From positions 3,472,001-3,536,000 of the forward strand of contig JAGYVD010000006.1 in NCBI GenBank assembly GCA_021209875.1: DNA of 64,000 nt. Reading direction: 5' to 3'. The stretch is from Rosellinia necatrix. Its lineage: Eukaryota; Ascomycota; Sordariomycetes; Xylariales; Xylariaceae. Each line of letters begins with the position of its first letter. The first letter of the stretch is position 1. Under the pieces are notes generated by a model. It worked only from the letters and a program-made list of their open reading frames with translations. It was not told where the DNA came from and did no database searches. Of this stretch, positions 61,531 to 64,000 are shown piece after piece. The position numbers and the translations under genes are program-made.

Positions 61531-62732
61531 AATCCTAAAGGCAGGGGGAGCTTTGCATCCTGCAAGGTTTGTGATATGGATCTGGCAAAAAAAAGAGGGT
61601 GGGCAGTGGTACCGCAACAAACGTGTCAGCCATTCTTCGCTCCAATAAACAAGACCTAGGTCTAGATTACACCCCAATAAATGTTGTACCACCACACCTT
61701 GAAGCTTAAGCGAACAGAACGCTACACTACCAGGTAATGATGGAGGAGAACCGTCTCATTAGTAAGACACGTTTGTTTGCGTCGCAACCGGATTCGTGAG
61801 AGCCTCATCAACCCCCATGTCTCACGACCCATAAGCTGCATACCCGCCCTGTCCAGGGTGTCCATCGTCCGATGACTCAGACTTCCAAACCCTTGGCAGA
61901 TTCTGCACAAGTAACCAGAGTTGAGTCGACTAACTACTAAGTCGGCGTATTGCAAGTCGACGATTGACCCAAGTCAACATAAACCTAGTCCATCCATCTC
62001 TGACCCTGGTATTCCTGCTACCACCCATGTATATATCCCGGTAGAGGATATGAACAGGGATTGTGCTGGCGCTAATAATTAGCCTCATAAACTGGGTTTC
62101 CCGACCCGCCTTTTAGTCCCGGCTAAGGTCCGTTCGGCTTCGGCAACAATTATAGTCACAGCTAAGGCATGCTGGATTACGTCGTCCTAGGGCGAGGTTA
62201 AGACGAAGTAGGAATTCCCGAGCCTTTCGAAGCCCTTCAATGAGTGTAACTAATGACGAGCCTTAATAAAGGGGTTATACTAGCGTTGGTTATCGTGATA
62301 ACAAGTACCGAGCCTATATCGTCAGAGGAGCGAAACCGCCCTAACCAGGCACTTATAATGTGCCTCGGTATGAGAACATGGGAGGATTCGGTTTTGAAGT
62401 CGGTGTACAAAGTAATATGCAAGCAATAAGATTGGTCAGCTAGCGAGATCCCATAGATCTAAGCACGCTTGAAAGCTTGGGTGTAGGCATATTTGAAGGT
62501 GGACTTTTATACCCTGGCATTAAGTAATACGCTATACAAGGGGGGAGAGGGGAGAAAGAAGTCTCAACCCAGCTTATCAACGGAAAGTATCAATTAGATA
62601 AGCCTCATTAATAATGTTAGTTACCTTTTCTTTTTGCTCCTTTACAATTTAGGGCCGCAAAAACAGTTAGGCTAGGTGGGAGGTGTGGATTACAGACACG
62701 GCAATCCCGTCTGAAAACGTGCTATCCTAGAT
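61531..62732. other. Intergenic, aminotransferase / P450-4 (convergent)
   Basis: 1.2 kb without a gene I can support and no marked repeats. It may be the right border of the cluster. Confidence 0.45.
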
Positions 62733-63963
62733 CTAGACAGAGTCAATATCAAGCTCCACAACTTCCCTCCTTCGACATAGCACCCTGATGGCTGGGTTCG
62801 CCCTCTGGATGAAGCCGTTGACCGAGACACTCGTGTCTGTGCCTGGCGCCAGCTCCCAATCGTACTTGATGAGCAGATGGCAGAGGGCCACCTTCATCTC
62901 GTTGGCCGCGAAGAAGCGCCCCGGGCACGCGTGCTCGCCGTGTCCGAACCCCAGGTGATCGACGCTGGTCGACACCAGCTGCGCTACGTGCTCCTTGCCG
63001 GGCTGCGACCGCAGCTGGAGGAAGCGGTCGGGCCTCCATTCCTCCGGGTTCTCGTAAACCGCCGGGTCCCCCATCCGGTGCGTGTCGATGTGCAGGCGCA
63101 TGCCCTTCTTGAGGACGGTGCCGTCCGGCAACGTCATGTCCGCCTCCACGGAGCGGCGTATGGCTACCAGTCCGGACTTCATTAGTTTTATATGTAGACT
63201 TCATCCGGGGTGTATTGGGTATCTTCCTTACCTAGAAAAATCGGTCTCATACGTTGGGTCTCTTTCATCACGCTGTCGAGTAGCTTCATGTTGTAGAGAG
63301 ACGATTTCTGCCAGCCGTCTGCCCTCAGAACCTGAACAATTTCATCCCGGACGGCTTGCATAGTCTCCGGGTGCTGGATGAGATCGACCATAACTGATTG
63401 AAGTAAATCCGTTGTCGTGTTAATCGCCACTGTAGAGACGATCAACTGGAACGTCGCGGGGTCATATTCGGTTTTGCGCCCCATGGATTCTTGCTCGATC
63501 CATTCTAGAGCATCATTATATATGGGCGCCTGCTGGCCAGCCGCTAAAGCCGCTCGTTTCGTCTCCTCCCTTTTCTTCACGACGGGATCGATGAGTTTCT
63601 GAGTCCGTGAATAATAATCACGAACTCGCCTGCATTCTGGGAAGAGCCAGCCGATATAGGGTCGTATGTTGACGGGGTATCTAGAGAGTTTGGTTATTGC
63701 GGCCACCGTATCAACCGTGTACCCTTTGACAATTTCTAGAAAGTCTTCGTCCCTTGCCAGCTCTTTCCCCACAAACACCCGGGATGACATACGAGCAGTG
63801 ACATCGCGTATAGCAGGCATAAGCATGATCTCACGCCATTCTATGGGAATCAGATTCATCCGAGTCAAAACATTGGTACTTGTGGGTGACTTACCAGTTG
63901 ATTCTCCCATGTTAATAGACACGCCGAGCGCAATCTCCTGGGATAGCGGTGAAGTGACCTGGC
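62733..63963 (-). CDS. Cytochrome P450, gibberellin/terpenoid CYP68/CYP503-like type, 5' end beyond window
   Basis: Visible exons on the minus strand: 63963-63895, 63840-63232 and 63163-62733; the gene continues past the right edge through another intron. Features: SSRVFVGKELAR, the INTTTDLL segment of the I-helix (Asn-Thr-Thr instead of AGxDT), KETQRMRPI, WRPDRF and the haem loop FGHGEHACPGRFFAANE, which is typical of the fungal gibberellin-type P450s and unlike the three cluster P450s. The last intron uses a TAG acceptor at 63164; this restores IFL-AIRRSVEADMTL. It may belong to the cluster or to a neighbour locus. Confidence 0.88.
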
Positions 63964-64000
63964 CTTTAATGAATTAGCAATAACAATTCGAGAGCCGAAG

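Overview
The window is nuclear DNA of a filamentous ascomycete (Pezizomycotina, probably a Sordariomycete). Nearly every gene carries short GT-AG introns of about 40-180 bases, with CTAAC/CTAAT branch points visible in many of them. The housekeeping set is fungal: MYST acetyltransferase, complex I MWFE subunit, Ncs6, ribosomal protein eL8, peroxisomal thiolase.

Layout. Bases 1-19,300 hold ordinary or metabolic genes: a MYST acetyltransferase cut by the left edge, complex I subunit NDUFA1/MWFE, NCS6, eL8, a beta-carbonic anhydrase, an ornithine cyclodeaminase/mu-crystallin family gene, a peroxisomal 3-ketoacyl-CoA thiolase and one unrecognised gene. Bases 19,300-21,000 are an AT-rich gene-free stretch with a foldback element. 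Bases 21,000-61,500 look like one secondary-metabolite cluster: P450-1 (-) / FAS-alpha (+); P450-2 (-) / P450-3 (+); an FAD-linked oxidase (+); two SDRs (-); an MFS exporter (-) / a 4140-residue NRPS (+); a bZIP-ankyrin (bANK) regulator (-); a Them6-like thioesterase (-); a branched-chain-type aminotransferase (+). A fourth P450 of another type runs off the right edge.

How the genes may work together. The combination FAS-alpha + NRPS starting A-T-E + bANK regulator + BCAT-type aminotransferase + P450s + FAD oxidase + MFS pump is the signature of the HC-toxin (TOX2) and apicidin (APS) type clusters, which make cyclic peptide histone-deacetylase inhibitors containing a long-chain 2-amino-oxo acid. 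A plausible scheme is: FAS-alpha with a beta subunit encoded elsewhere makes a medium-chain fatty acid; P450s and oxidoreductases oxidise it; the aminotransferase turns the 2-oxo acid into an amino acid; the NRPS assembles and epimerises; the MFS protein exports. This NRPS differs from the four-module relatives as I know them: it has only three adenylation domains and ends in C-T without an A or TE domain, so the product is probably not a known one. An identical 8-base motif (TGACGTGA / TCACGTCA) lies in two divergent cluster promoters and upstream of the aminotransferase, a candidate operator for the bANK factor.

A technical pattern also stands out: four genes (NDUFA1, carbonic anhydrase, OCD family, thioesterase) each lose frame at or beside a G homopolymer run, which looks like consensus-sequence error rather than four pseudogenes. 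Exon joins, domain limits and family names are my reading of the sequence. No search was run.
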